64,000 bases of DNA, taken from assembly GCA_039707465.1 (NCBI GenBank), contig CM077644.1, positions 184,462,962 through 184,526,961 on the forward strand. The letters are read 5' to 3'. The stretch's first letter is position 1, and each line of letters opens with the position of its first letter. The DNA is from Rhabdophis nuchalis (Eukaryota; Chordata; Lepidosauria; Squamata; Natricidae). Below, piece by piece: positions 22,778 to 32,572 of the stretch. The notes below the pieces were generated by a model that saw only the letters and a program-made list of their open reading frames with translations, was not told the DNA's origin and did not search any database. Position numbers and translations under genes: made by a program.

Positions 22778-23147
22778 CAGTGATGGCGAACCTTTTTTGG
22801 CTCGTGTGCCAAAAACGAGGGGAGTGCAGGGGGGTCGTGCATGGAGGCCACACCCATAATGCTATGTGCACGACCCCCTGCTTTTGGCGTGCTTTTTTTG
22901 CCCTCTTCAGGCTCGAGGCTTTCTAGGAGCCCAGGGAGGGTGAAAACAGCCTCTCCTCCCCACCTCCAGAGGCTTCAGGAGCTTCCCTAAAGCCTCCAGA
23001 GGGCGAAAAACGGCCTCAAAAGAAGGCCTAAATCAGCTGGTCAGCGCACACATGCGTGCTGGAGCTGACAGGGCAACGCTTCGCATGCCCTAAGAAATGG
23101 TACCACGTGCCACCTGTGGCACCCGTGCCATAGGTTCGCCATCACCG
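22778..23147. mobile_element. hAT-type MITE with perfect 8-bp TSD
   Basis: Terminal repeats CAGTGATGGCGAACCT and AGGTTCGCCATCACCG (one mismatch when inverted) enclose 370 bp. CTCTAGAG flanks both sides (22770-22777 and 23148-23155), a textbook hAT duplication. The GC-rich interior (cttcaggctcgaggctttct..., cctccagaggcttcagg) has no transposase. Confidence 0.93.
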
Positions 23148-25063
23148 CTCTAGAGGATAATTTACACAAAAACTTTTGGTACCTGGTAATTAAATAAGAG
23201 CAAGAATATTACCCATGTGGATTTCTCCAAAACCTCTCTCATTTAAAAGAATGTCTAAAGAAATGCAGGACACAGCTCATATATTATTTGAAAGCCAACT
23301 GTATAAGAAAGAGACAGATCAATATCTTGGATCACACATTAGATGAATGGCCTGTTGGGATCCATACATTAAAAGAACATATTTCATGTGTGGTCAGAAT
23401 CCAAATGATATACACAGCTCCTTATCTGAAGAAACTGTACAAATGAGAACTGCCTATGTAAATCTGATTGAGGTATATATTGGGGTGACATGGAAATGTG
23501 ATTGATGTTCCCTTTTACTTCTGCCCTTTACTTACACAAGGTCTTATTATTGTTCTGTACTATATATTCTGATGTGGCCATATGACTAATCAATAAGCTA
23601 TTATTAGTAAAAGACATTCTACAGCAAACTTTATTTCAGTACATGAAAAGACAACTAGTAGGAACAATGTATGTTACGTTGCAATGCTAACTTTCTTGGC
23701 AGTACAATACAGAACCAACGCAAGGAAATCCTAAAGGTGTGCCAATCTCTTTTTAATTATTGTATGTTTTTCCCCTTTATTCCCTATGCTACTGTTGACC
23801 AATTGCTCCTTTCGAAATACAACTGTGAGAGCTAATATCCCAACCCAATATACCAGTTTATTGCCTATGTCCATCATCTATCACTGATGGTACTCAGGAC
23901 TCCATCTGAAGAAGTATCCCAGGTTGTAGTGAGAAAAGGTTGTCATGGCATTTGATTTCAATTTCCTCTCCAATTATGTGTGTATACTTTCCTGAATATA
24001 GGACATACAGTAAGAGTTTGCTGATGGATAATAAGACACATTTTCCCAGGGAAGTGAGATAACAGCATATTTGTCCATCCCCAGCTGGACAGGTATATCC
24101 AAGGATGAAGACAGCCACTTTCATTGAGTTCTCATTATATTAGACAAAGTAAGTCAGCTTTGCAGTCAGCTGGTGTACAAGATCAGCTGTATTTGTAAGA
24201 AAATAATATATTCTGTAGCAGACACTTGGAATTGGCTACTGTTTATAAATGCATAATTGAACACCTGGCATTGCGAAGCCCCACAGCATGATAATTTTCT
24301 CACTTTCTTAGGATATTTTCCCTTTAAGGCTTCATTTTTTTCCCCCATCACCAACACCTTAGAAGAAGTAAAGGCCATTGCAATTAAGCAGTTGTTATAA
24401 TTTACTCACATAATTGTTCACATGATACCCTTTATGCACATGGATGCATATATAGAATTAATTGATATGGGCAGCTCTGCTCTTTTTAACCATTTCTATT
24501 TACTAATTGTAGGTAATTGTAGCAAGGTCTGGCATTTTTTTTCCTAATGATTTCATCTTTAAAAGTTTCCTACTGATTATTTGCTGAGCAGTTCAAGACA
24601 AAAGGTACATTTTCTTCATAAACATTAGGAAGTTGCCAAGGTTTTTTTCCCTATCTTTTTTTAAAAGGACAGGGGGTGGGGTCAGAGAAAGAGACCCAGT
24701 GTAACTCTTTAAAGAGAAAAGGTTTTGACTTGGTACTTCCTACAAGAATTATTTGTTCATAGAAATTATGAATTGAGACATAAGCAATTCTTGGACGTGC
24801 TGGGAGAGAAGGTTGTGCCCTTCAAAAAGTCTAATGTTTAAAGAAACAAAAACTTTACAAATTTGAAAAAAAAGAGAGGCTTTTTTGCTCCTTCTAGGAA
24901 AAACTATCTTGCCAGCCTGCATACATCTTGTTATAGATTTACCAAAGATCATCCATGGATCTTTCATAGACCTGCTATAGAAACCCCTGTCTTAGATGGT
25001 CCTAGACGTATCTGTAGTGAAATGGATTCCTCTTTTATAAATAAATATATTTAAACTCATCTT
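23148..25063. other. Interval with no gene seen; contains the donor-like copy of a 122-bp duplication
   Basis: Apart from the segment at 23589-23710, repeated at 25690-25811, no recognisable feature was found. The stretch before 23589 (GATGTGGCCATATGACTAAT, CAATAA) weakly resembles the possible LINE tail near 33228. Confidence 0.5.
23589..23710 (+). repeat. 122-bp segment duplicated at 25690
   Basis: Runs from TCAATAAGCTATTATTAGTA to TTGGCAGTACAATAC. The second copy differs at about six positions. Here the flanking sequence is unique, so this copy is the likelier source. Confidence 0.85.
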
Positions 25064-25077
25064 CATGTAAATCATGG

Positions 25078-25416
25078 TGTGTGACAGCTCAGTGGTTAAA
25101 GACACTGAGCTTGTCAGCTGGAGAGCTGACAGGCTGGGTTTGAGATCTGAGCTCCGTGCAATAGGGTGAACGCCTGTTATTTACTCCAGATCCTGCCCAC
25201 CTAGCAGTGCGAAAGCATGCATATGTAAATATATTAATAAGTATCACTTTGGTGGGAAAGTAGTAGTGTTCTGTGAGATGTTATTATACAGTCATGCTGG
25301 GCACATGACCATAAAAATTATCTTCAGACAATGCTGGCTTCCTTGGCCAAAAAACAGAGCTGAGCACCATGCCCTATAATCAGACATGCCTGGCAGGAAA
25401 ACCTTTACCTTTTCAT
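25078..25416 (+). mobile_element. Sauria-type SINE (Bov-B tail) with 14-bp TSD
   Basis: tRNA-like head (CAGCTCAGTGGTTAAAGACA) and a diverged body. The Bov-B-like end reads AGAGCTGAGCACCATGCCCT ... GGAAAACCTTTACCTTTT. The flank CATGTAAATCATGG occurs at 25064-25077 and again at 25950-25963, after a hAT element that sits at the SINE tail. The duplication therefore belongs to the SINE, and the hAT arrived later. Confidence 0.8.
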
Positions 25417-25948
25417 CAGGGGTGGGCTTCAACAATTTTAGCAAGGGGTTCTCTGTCTGGTTGCTGTGTGGGTATGGCTTAGTAGGCCTCTTGCACCACA
25501 GGGGTGGGTGGGGCGGGCATTTTGTCTTGAGCCTCCAGGAGGGCAAACATGGCCTCCCCAGGCTCTGGAGGTCCTCTGAAGGCCAGAACAGACCCGTTTC
25601 TGGCCTTCCAAACTTCCAGTAGGCCCATTTTTTGTCCTCCCTGAACCTCCGTCCACCCCCTGCACTTATCTGCTTCCAAAACAGGCCACATCAATAAGCT
25701 ATTATTAGTAAAAGACATTCTACAGCAAACTTTATTTCACTACATGAAAAGAAGACTAGTAGGAACAATGTATGTTAAGTTGCAATGCTAGCTTTCTTGG
25801 AAGTACAATACTCAGTCAGTATTGACTGAGGGGAGGGGTGGGGTGGGCAGGGCCAGTCAGGAGTGGGATTTGGGGGTTCTCTGAACTGCACAGAATCTTT
25901 GCTCGAGGTTCTCCCAAACCCCTGGGAACCCTCAGCAGCCCACCCCTG
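25417..25948 (+). mobile_element. hAT-type element inserted at the SINE tail
   Basis: Perfect 12-bp inverted ends CAGGGGTGGGCT and AGCCCACCCCTG. The left interior is of the type shared with 34856 and 49979 (TTCAACAATTTTAGCAAGGG GTTCT). It contains a 122-bp filler at 25690-25811. The flanks CTTTTCAT and CCAT could be an 8-bp TSD whose right copy lost TTTT, which is uncertain. Confidence 0.7.
25690..25811 (+). repeat. 122-bp filler duplicated from 23589-23710
   Basis: About 95% identical by eye to 23589-23710 and embedded in the hAT element above. Both copies are preceded by GGCCA within about a dozen bases, a possible microhomology for template switching. Confidence 0.85.
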
Positions 25949-25963
25949 CCATGTAAATCATGG

Positions 25964-26989
25964 GACAATATAATGCCTGGTACCATGGATTCACAAATCT
26001 CATCTCTATTTTAGAAGCTCCGAGAAAACCTGACCAGTTGTTTAAGCACCAGTTGGGTGACTTGGATCTGGGTAGGTCAGGAGATCCTGTTCAGAACTCA
26101 GAAGTATGCTATGCCAAATATTGTCCTGAGCATCTTTCAAAAAAGCTTGTGAGGGACAGGAAGGCCTTCCAAAAAGAGCAGGTATTCTTAAGCAAGATAA
26201 CATTTGTAACTCAATCATCCCCTTCACATTATGTCCCAATTTAGCCAAAGGTTATATTTAAAAAAAATATATTCCAGGGATTTTTTTATGAGGTCTGTTC
26301 TCTTTGTAAGAAGAACAGCAAAACCTGCTTGGAAAAAAAAATTGACGTTTCCTTCAATTTCAAAATCTGTACTTGTTTTTGTAGGCAACATAAACATCTA
26401 TAACTGAAATGTCTTTAAGCTCTCTCCATCGTCTTCCATGTGCTCTGCCTTTCAAGTGATCTCTGATATTGTGGCTATAATGGAAGAAACTGTCTTGAAT
26501 ATTGGCACAAGAGAATCTGTCAAATTTCATTTTTCCAGTCTTAGGTTTACCCCACTCTGTTTTTGCAGCAGAAAGCATTTATTTTAAGATTCCATTTTTT
26601 TGTGTACGTAAGTATTTCTTTATATGCTGTTTGATATGCACTCTGATTCCATCAACCATCTGCATATATATATATTCTCTCCATGAGCTTCATGAAAAGG
26701 TGCACATATTTACATATGCAACTATATCTGCCTTGTGACACCTGGGAAAATGGTAAATTCTGTTTCAATTGTTATAACTATTAGGAATATGTAAAGTAGA
26801 CACATTCTGCATTAGTAGTATTTTTTGTGGGAGGTAGACAATGGCCCTGAACTCTAAAAACACTGCATTCAGCAGCCCTCTCTCAAGAAAGTGGCTTTCA
26901 TGCTCAGGAAACTAAAACATTTAGAAATTGACTAAGACTACTTTCCCTCACAACCTTGTTAGGTAAATAGGCTGTTTGCTTTCATCTAT
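25964..26989. other. Interval with no gene seen
   Basis: Unique-looking, AT-rich, no convincing coding region. The 94-codon frame near 25960-26244 has no recognised domain. Confidence 0.5.
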
Positions 26990-27110
26990 ATGCTCCAACA
27001 CTGGAAGTTGTTAAGAAAATGTTGGATAACCATTTGTCTGAAGTGGTGTACGATTTCCTGCCTGAGCAGGTTGTTGGGCTATTACCACCAAGGTCCCTTT
27101 CAACTCTGTT
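26990..27110 (+). mobile_element. CR1 LINE 3' end, separated from its tail by an LTR
   Basis: ATGCTCCAACACTGGAAGTT, AACCATTTGTCTGAAGTGGT and AAGGTCCCTTTCAACTCTGT form the CR1 3' end. The usual snake CR1 tail of (ATTCT)n appears only at 27532, after a solo LTR. Confidence 0.85.
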
Positions 27111-27531
27111 TGTCAGGCCTGCGGCCATATCCCTTTTGGATCTTTGGCCTGCCACACTTTCTATTATTCTACTATGCCTTTTCTGTTGTGGAAAAATGGG
27201 AGGGGAGATTGTACAGAGTAAAATGCTATGTAGCCAAAATAATATTCCTTTCTAGAAAACCAAGGCCATTCTTTGTCTCTGTATCTTTGCACCTGACCGG
27301 AACTGGATGGGTGGAACTGCCAGCATGGCAGTGGAAGATTGGACCATATGATGGACTTGTGGGTGTGGGGGCAAGGTCTTGAACTTTCACCTGGGTGAGG
27401 AAAACCAGGAAGCTTTCAGAGTCAGGTTTTCCCAGATGTGCCAACATGGCTTTCTTAATAAATTGGAACTTTGAGCAATACGTTTGCCTTGGACCCTGAT
27501 TTAATTTTGAATGCTATTTGGAACCCTGACA
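27111..27531 (+). mobile_element. Solo LTR
   Basis: A 421-bp unit with 7-bp inverted ends TGTCAGG...CCTGACA (TG...CA) and a poly(A) signal AATAAA near 27456. It interrupts a CR1 element. No gag/pol lies beside it, so it is a solo LTR left by recombination. Flanks CTGTT and CTTCT do not form a clean TSD, perhaps because the right flank is a microsatellite. A 130-codon ORF crossing the junction is not a gene. Ty3/gypsy-type is a guess from the end motif. Confidence 0.65.
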
Positions 27532-27580
27532 CTTCTATTCTATTCTATTCTATTCTATTCTATTCTATTCTATGTGTCTG

Positions 27581-27640
<60 letters not shown>
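27532..27640. repeat. (TTCTA)n followed by (TCTA)n
   Basis: Eight TTCTA units (27533-27572) then about 15 TCTA units. In snakes such ATTCT arrays are seeded by CR1 3' ends, consistent with the CR1 copy at 26990. Confidence 0.95.
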
Positions 27641-29212
27641 AATATAGATGATAGAGATATAGGTAGAGATGATAAAGACAGAGAAACAGACATGGAGATA
27701 GAGCTATTCAAGACATATATTCTAGATAGAAAAGCAAGGACATAACGTATAACTTGCATATGTTAGGAACATACATGAAAAAATGTGTATTTTTTCATAA
27801 ATCATGTAGAGAAAAACATATGGTTTCTTGGTAGGACTTGCATAGGACTACCTAAAATTTGAAACAGTCAATATGAAATGCCTTTTTGGGGTTCTGTTTC
27901 AAGTTATTGAATGTATGTATTTTTGTATGAACTTGATTTTAGTTGTTGGCTCTATCAACATGCAAAGAACATGCAGTATAAGGGGTAACTGTGCTTGTAT
28001 TCACAAATAAGTTCAGAAAAATGCAGCTGGTACTAAGCTTAAAGTGCAAATATAATTAATGCCCTTTTGAGCAGTAGGAATTCTTAGCTCAAACACAAAA
28101 AAATTAGGAGAACAATAGTTAAGAAGAACAATAGTAAAGAAGTATTTCTATTGTTTTCTAGACTCGCAAAACATCTGGCAGGTAATAAAAAGAAAGAAAA
28201 TAATATGCACCATGAATCAAATTTCTTTTTTTAAAAAAAAATAGGTTCACTATTGCAGTGTAGAAATGTGTAATACTGCAGAATATAAAAAAGTATTTAT
28301 TTAATCTGTTCAATCTATGCTGTATCTCAAGATAAAAGTTTAGATTACTTCTCTTTCATAATGCCTTAAAACTCTCCACTTGGGACAAGCAAAAGGAAAG
28401 AAATACTTTCAGAACCATCTATTAGCCAAGATCTCACCCCATGGAATATTAATTTTGCTTACATATACGACAGTAAATGTTGTTACAGATGGCACAAGTG
28501 GTCCATTGGTACCTTTACTTGGCAAGTAACTGCTTATAGAATCGAGATAACTTCAAAAGAAAGACTTTGTGAGGAATGTTCACCCATCCATGAAAAGGGA
28601 ATTTGGCAATGGTTCTTGATTTATATTGAAAGGCTGTTATCCCCACCTGCATCTCCTGATGGTTCCTTTTTCTTTTCTTTTGTTTAATGGAATGGATATG
28701 GTTAAGAGAGGCAGCAGTATTTGTCTTACTTTCTATTCCCATAGCATTTTTTTAAAGGACATGTAAGTCCTCTCTGATTATAATTCCCCTGTCCCAACTA
28801 TGCCATCTGGATTGCATGATAAAATCCTCAGAAGAAGATTGCAGTACAGCAGCAGAGAATTTTTTTATTATTATTTTGCTGAAAAGAGTCAATCAAATAT
28901 AATTAAAATTCGTGGAAGCAAAGCACACTGAAAGGGAGAGGGAGAGGGAGAGGGAGGGAGGGAGGGAGAAAGAGAGATTTGAGCATGCTGTTTGGATATG
29001 ATTAGTAGTTTAGCCCTTCATGATTGCACATCCACTAAAGCAGATTCCCAGTGAAAGCCTATATTGAAGTAGTGATGGAAACTGATTTGTGTGCTAGTGC
29101 TGTCCTGAGCCCTCTTTTCTGTTCACAAAATAATTCATTCCGTGCCTCTTTCATACAGTGTAGAAAGATTCTTGAAATAAATTCTTACAGCTGGTGAGTT
29201 GCATTTACTTTA
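27641..29212. other. Interval with no gene seen
   Basis: AT-rich. Holds a purine-rich GGGAGA/GGGAG run at about 28934-28975. No gene recognised. Confidence 0.55.
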
Positions 29213-29266
29213 TTAAGGGGAGAGGGAGCGGTCTATAAATTAAATTTATTATTATTATTATTATTA
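29213..29266 (+). mobile_element. Very short L2-like LINE 3' end with (TTA)n tail
   Basis: GAGCGGTCTATAAATTAAAT matches the terminal nucleotides of the element at 31971-32410 (GTGCGGTCTATAAATTAAAA). It is followed by about seven TTA units. An extremely 5'-truncated copy. Confidence 0.65.
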
Positions 29267-30462
29267 AATGTACAAGGCAGTGGAGGGAGCTGCCATAGCT
29301 TTGCTTTTACCCCTTAAAATGTCACATAACTTCTCCCTTTTCAAAAAAAAAAAATACAACTGAAAGTGTAAAGTAGCTAAATAGAATCATTTTACATTAG
29401 TTTAACACAAGCAAACTAAAACAGCAGGATTATTTCCATGTAATAAAACATTCAATGACTTGAGGATTCTGCTACAACCTAGGGTCAGGTTCCGTTTTGG
29501 CAAACAAGGAATGAACAAACCAACATGTAGTTCAAAGTGTAGATTGTATTGTTCTCCTTGACACACCAGCACGTTGTTACCATCGTCCAGTGAAACACCA
29601 GAGTGAATTGAACTCAGAGCTACTGCTGAGTGCTCCCCTCCACCATTTAAGTCTTACTGCAGCTCCTCCCCACTCCCTTGAGATGCCTGCAACAGCTCCT
29701 GCAGGCTTAATTGGAATGTAGGCTTGTCCCACGCACAGATGCTGAGAGCTGCTCAGTTCGCATGCTCCGAATCCAAACAACAGTCCAAGCTATCAGCTGG
29801 AAGTTGGGTTTCTGGCGCTGCAGTAGAACAATCCCCTCCTGCATGCAGATACTCGGTCTCCCTGAATGAATGGCAGCCTGGATCACATGGTGTGGCGGGC
29901 TGACATGCTGGCCCCCTACCATGGAGATAGCGTCTGGAAAAGAATATTCACAATGAGATGGATGCAGCCTAGTTGTGTCTCTTCTGAAATTACTCAGCAT
30001 CCCTAACTTGTAAATCAGTCGATTAAATAGAGAAACAGGTTAGGAATGTGGAGAGTGACATGTGGCTGATGTCCTTGGAGGAATTGGATCAACATCAAAA
30101 AGCATGCAAAGACAAGCAAGTAGGAAGGGGTGTGTGAAAGATGGGGAACGTAGCCTGCTTGGCTTCTAGGGAGTTGTGCCAGAGATTAGAATCATTTTCC
30201 CCCCCACAGATATGCATAGTTACCAAAGGGGAAACCAGGATAGGTCTTTCCAAAGACGACAAGCCTGCATCTGCAATTTCCTGCATAGAGGAGGGATAGA
30301 TTATTTGATGCCCAGAGGCATAACTAGCTTCTTTTTTTGCCATAGGCAATAATGTAAAAGTGGTAGGCTGACATTGGATGAATTAGTCAGAATTGGTTCA
30401 TTCGTTATTATTTTTTTGTGGACTTTTAAGATGAAAAACAACAACAACTTAGTTTTGTGTAC
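29267..30462. other. Unassigned interval
   Basis: A GC-richer block at about 29570-29950 has 67- and 97-codon minus-strand frames with no recognised domain. It could be an old LTR or other repeat, but nothing diagnostic is visible. Confidence 0.4.
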
Positions 30463-30578
30463 CAGTGTTTCTCAAACCTAGGCAACATGAAGATGTGTGA
30501 ACTTCAACTCCCAGAATTCCTCAACCATCATACCATGAGTTTCATACATCCGCAGGTTGCCTGGATTAAGAAACACTG
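30463..30578. mobile_element. Short inverted-repeat MITE
   Basis: Ends CAGTGTTTCTCAAACCTAGG / ...TTAAGAAACACTG are inverted, with CAACTCCCAGAATTCCTCAA inside. No 8-bp duplication is clear. If an extra C/G is counted at each end, the flanks read TA on both sides. Superfamily left open. Confidence 0.65.
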
Positions 30579-30591
30579 GTATATTCTATTT

Positions 30592-30838
30592 TTATGAGAC
30601 ATGGTGGTTCAGTGGTTAGAGTGCAGTACTGCAGGCTATTTCTGCTGATCACTGGCTGCCAGTAGTTTGGCAGATTGAATCTCACCAGGCTCATGGTTGA
30701 CTCAGCCTTCCATCCTTCTGAGGTTGGTAAAATGAGGACCCAGTTTGTTGGGGGCAATATGCTGAGTATGTAAACCACTTAGAGAGGGCTGTAAAGCACT
30801 ATGAAGTGGTATATAAATCTAAGTGCTATTGCTATTGC
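30592..30838 (+). mobile_element. tRNA-derived SINE family A
   Basis: Nearly complete: head TGGTGGTTCAGTGGTTAGAG, body ACTCAGCCTTCCATCCTTCT and GACCCAGTTTGTTGGGGGCA, 3' end AAGTCTAAGTGCTATTGCTA-like (here AATCTAAGTGCTATTGCTAT). Confidence 0.88.
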
Positions 30839-31118
30839 CATTTGCAGGCTCATCTGCTGTTTTCCTGTTTCCTGGTTCAAAAGGGCTGAGAGACACAGAG
30901 ACTGATTTTCAGCCACACAATGTTCAGTGGAGGTTCTGTGCACTATGGGAAAAAGACTTTGGGGTGAACAAGTTGCCTACCCTCATGTGGGCTTTTTTCC
31001 AAGCCCACCTGTGAAACAGAGCTTAGATCACAGAAGTGCTCTTAGGTTGTGCATTCAGAGGAAAGGAAAGTTGCTGTTGCTCAGATGGGATTGGCCCTAT
31101 TATTTTTATCTGTTAGGG

Positions 31119-31253
31119 CAGGGATGTCCAAACTTGGGAACTTTAAGACTTGTGGACTTCAACTCCCAGAATTCCCCAGCCAGCTAAGCTGGCTGGGGAA
31201 TTCTGGGAGTTGAAGTCCACAAGTCTTAAAGTTCCCAAGTTTGGACATCCCTG
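31119..31253. mobile_element. Palindromic hAT-type MITE with perfect 8-bp TSD
   Basis: 135 bp, an essentially perfect palindrome with 67-bp arms from CAGGGATGTCCAAACTTGGG to the centre at CAGCCAGCTAAGCTGGCTG. TGTTAGGG flanks both sides (31111-31118, 31254-31261). The undamaged arms suggest recent insertion or gene conversion between arms. A decayed relative lies at 51579. Confidence 0.95.
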
Positions 31254-31261
31254 TGTTAGGG

Positions 31262-31892
31262 GGAATTATTTTTTCCAAATGAAGTAAAATCATTGAGAAG
31301 CCATGGTTATTAGGACCTGCAACAGTTCTCGGCAGTTAAAATCCACACTAAATAGAAAAAGGAAAAAAAAGGAACGTGCACATGAGAGAAAACCAATGCT
31401 GTCAGGAAAGATATGTGTTAAGCAATAAAACAAACAAACAAAGCCCTCCTTTTCGGGGAGTTAGTCAGGGAAACAGATTTATTTGGAAGCAGCAAATGCT
31501 TTTGTCTTTTGCCCAAGGAATAGCAAGTTTTAGACAGAGATGAAATAAGATACCTGTGAGCAACAGGAAAATACAAACAAACTGGCAATTGCCAGGAGAG
31601 AGGAAGAGAGAGCAACTGATAGGAGAGCACAAAAACCACAGAATGCTTTGTGGATCGGAGATGAAAGACAATTTCTGAAACTGCTGCCGCTTTCTAAAAT
31701 AGAACTGGGTCTGGTTCAAAGCAAACGTCGGTTGACAACTTTTGCACAAATATAATGGAGATGACTTGGTATGTCAGGAGGATGTCACTTAAGGAATCAG
31801 TAGAAGGCGCTCTATTAATGGCTTGAAGAGTTACTTGAAGCAGAAAGACCAGGAGCCTAGTGGAGATGCTGAGCTACTGAGAGCCATCTTAA
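31262..31892. other. Interval with no gene seen
   Basis: Short unsupported ORFs only. No repeat family recognised. Confidence 0.5.
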
Positions 31893-31970
31893 TAAGCCGT
31901 TGTGGTGCAGTGGTTAGAAAGCAGTAGTGCAGGCTACTTCTGCTGACTGCTGACTGCCTGCAATTTGGCA
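31893..31970 (+). mobile_element. tRNA-derived SINE family A, 5' part
   Basis: GTTGTGGTGCAGTGGTTAGA and CAGGCTACTTCTGCTGACTG, broken at GCAATTTGGCA, just before the B box. Continues at 32411. Confidence 0.85.
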
Positions 31971-32410
31971 CATCCCTTCGGCCGATTCGCTCCCACAGAG
32001 AGGGACTTCTCCGGGTGCCTCCACTAGGCAATGCCAGCGGGTGACGCCCAGGGGAAGGGCCTTCTCTGTGGAGGGCCCAACTCTCTGGAACGACTTACCC
32101 CCCGAACTGAGAATGATCACGGATCTCCGCTCCTTCTGCCACAACCTTAAAACTTATTTTTTCCAACAGGCTGGTCTGGCCTAACTTACATCACCTAGCC
32201 CACATTCTGCAGTTAAAATGTTTTAAATTGGTTTTAGGGATATTGTTTTAATATATTTAAATTTTTAGCATAGGGATATTAATTTAATTTGGTTTTATAT
32301 TTTGTATATTGTTGTTTATATATGTTTTTCAATTGCCTGTGCACCGCTCCGAGTCCCTTTTGGGAAAGGGTGCGGTCTATAAATTAAAATAAAAGAAAAA
32401 AAGAAAGAAA
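31971..32410 (+). mobile_element. L2-like LINE 3' end inserted in a SINE
   Basis: An open 70-codon C-terminus (31972-32184) contains RGRAFSVEGPTLWNDLPPEL and LKTYFFQQAGLA before the stop. The 3' UTR ends with CTCCGAGTCCCTTTTGGGAA, GGGTGCGGTCTATAAATTAA and an AAAATAAAAGAAA(G)n tail. With no stop or frameshift in this part, it is the least decayed L2-like copy here. Confidence 0.88.
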
Positions 32411-32572
32411 GATCGAATCTCCCAGGCCCAAGGTTGACTCAGCCTTCCATCCTTCCGAGGTGGGTAAAATGAGGACCCAGATTGTTGAGGCCAAATAAAC
32501 CACTTAGAGAGGATTGTAAAAGCATTGTGAAGTGGTATATAAGTCTAAATACTATTGCTAAATGTTATTAAT
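32411..32572 (+). mobile_element. tRNA-derived SINE family A, 3' part
   Basis: Resumes with the B-box region (ATCGAATCTCC) and runs to GTGGTATATAAGTCTAAATA. It fits exactly to 31893-31970 with the LINE removed. Confidence 0.85.

Noticed and set aside
26990..27382. 130-codon plus-strand ORF
   Set aside because: It starts in a CR1 tail and runs across the junction into the solo LTR, so it cannot be an ancestral gene.
29577..30000. Possible coding region in a GC-richer block
   Set aside because: Two unrelated minus-strand frames without motifs; could be an old repeat, but nothing diagnostic was visible.
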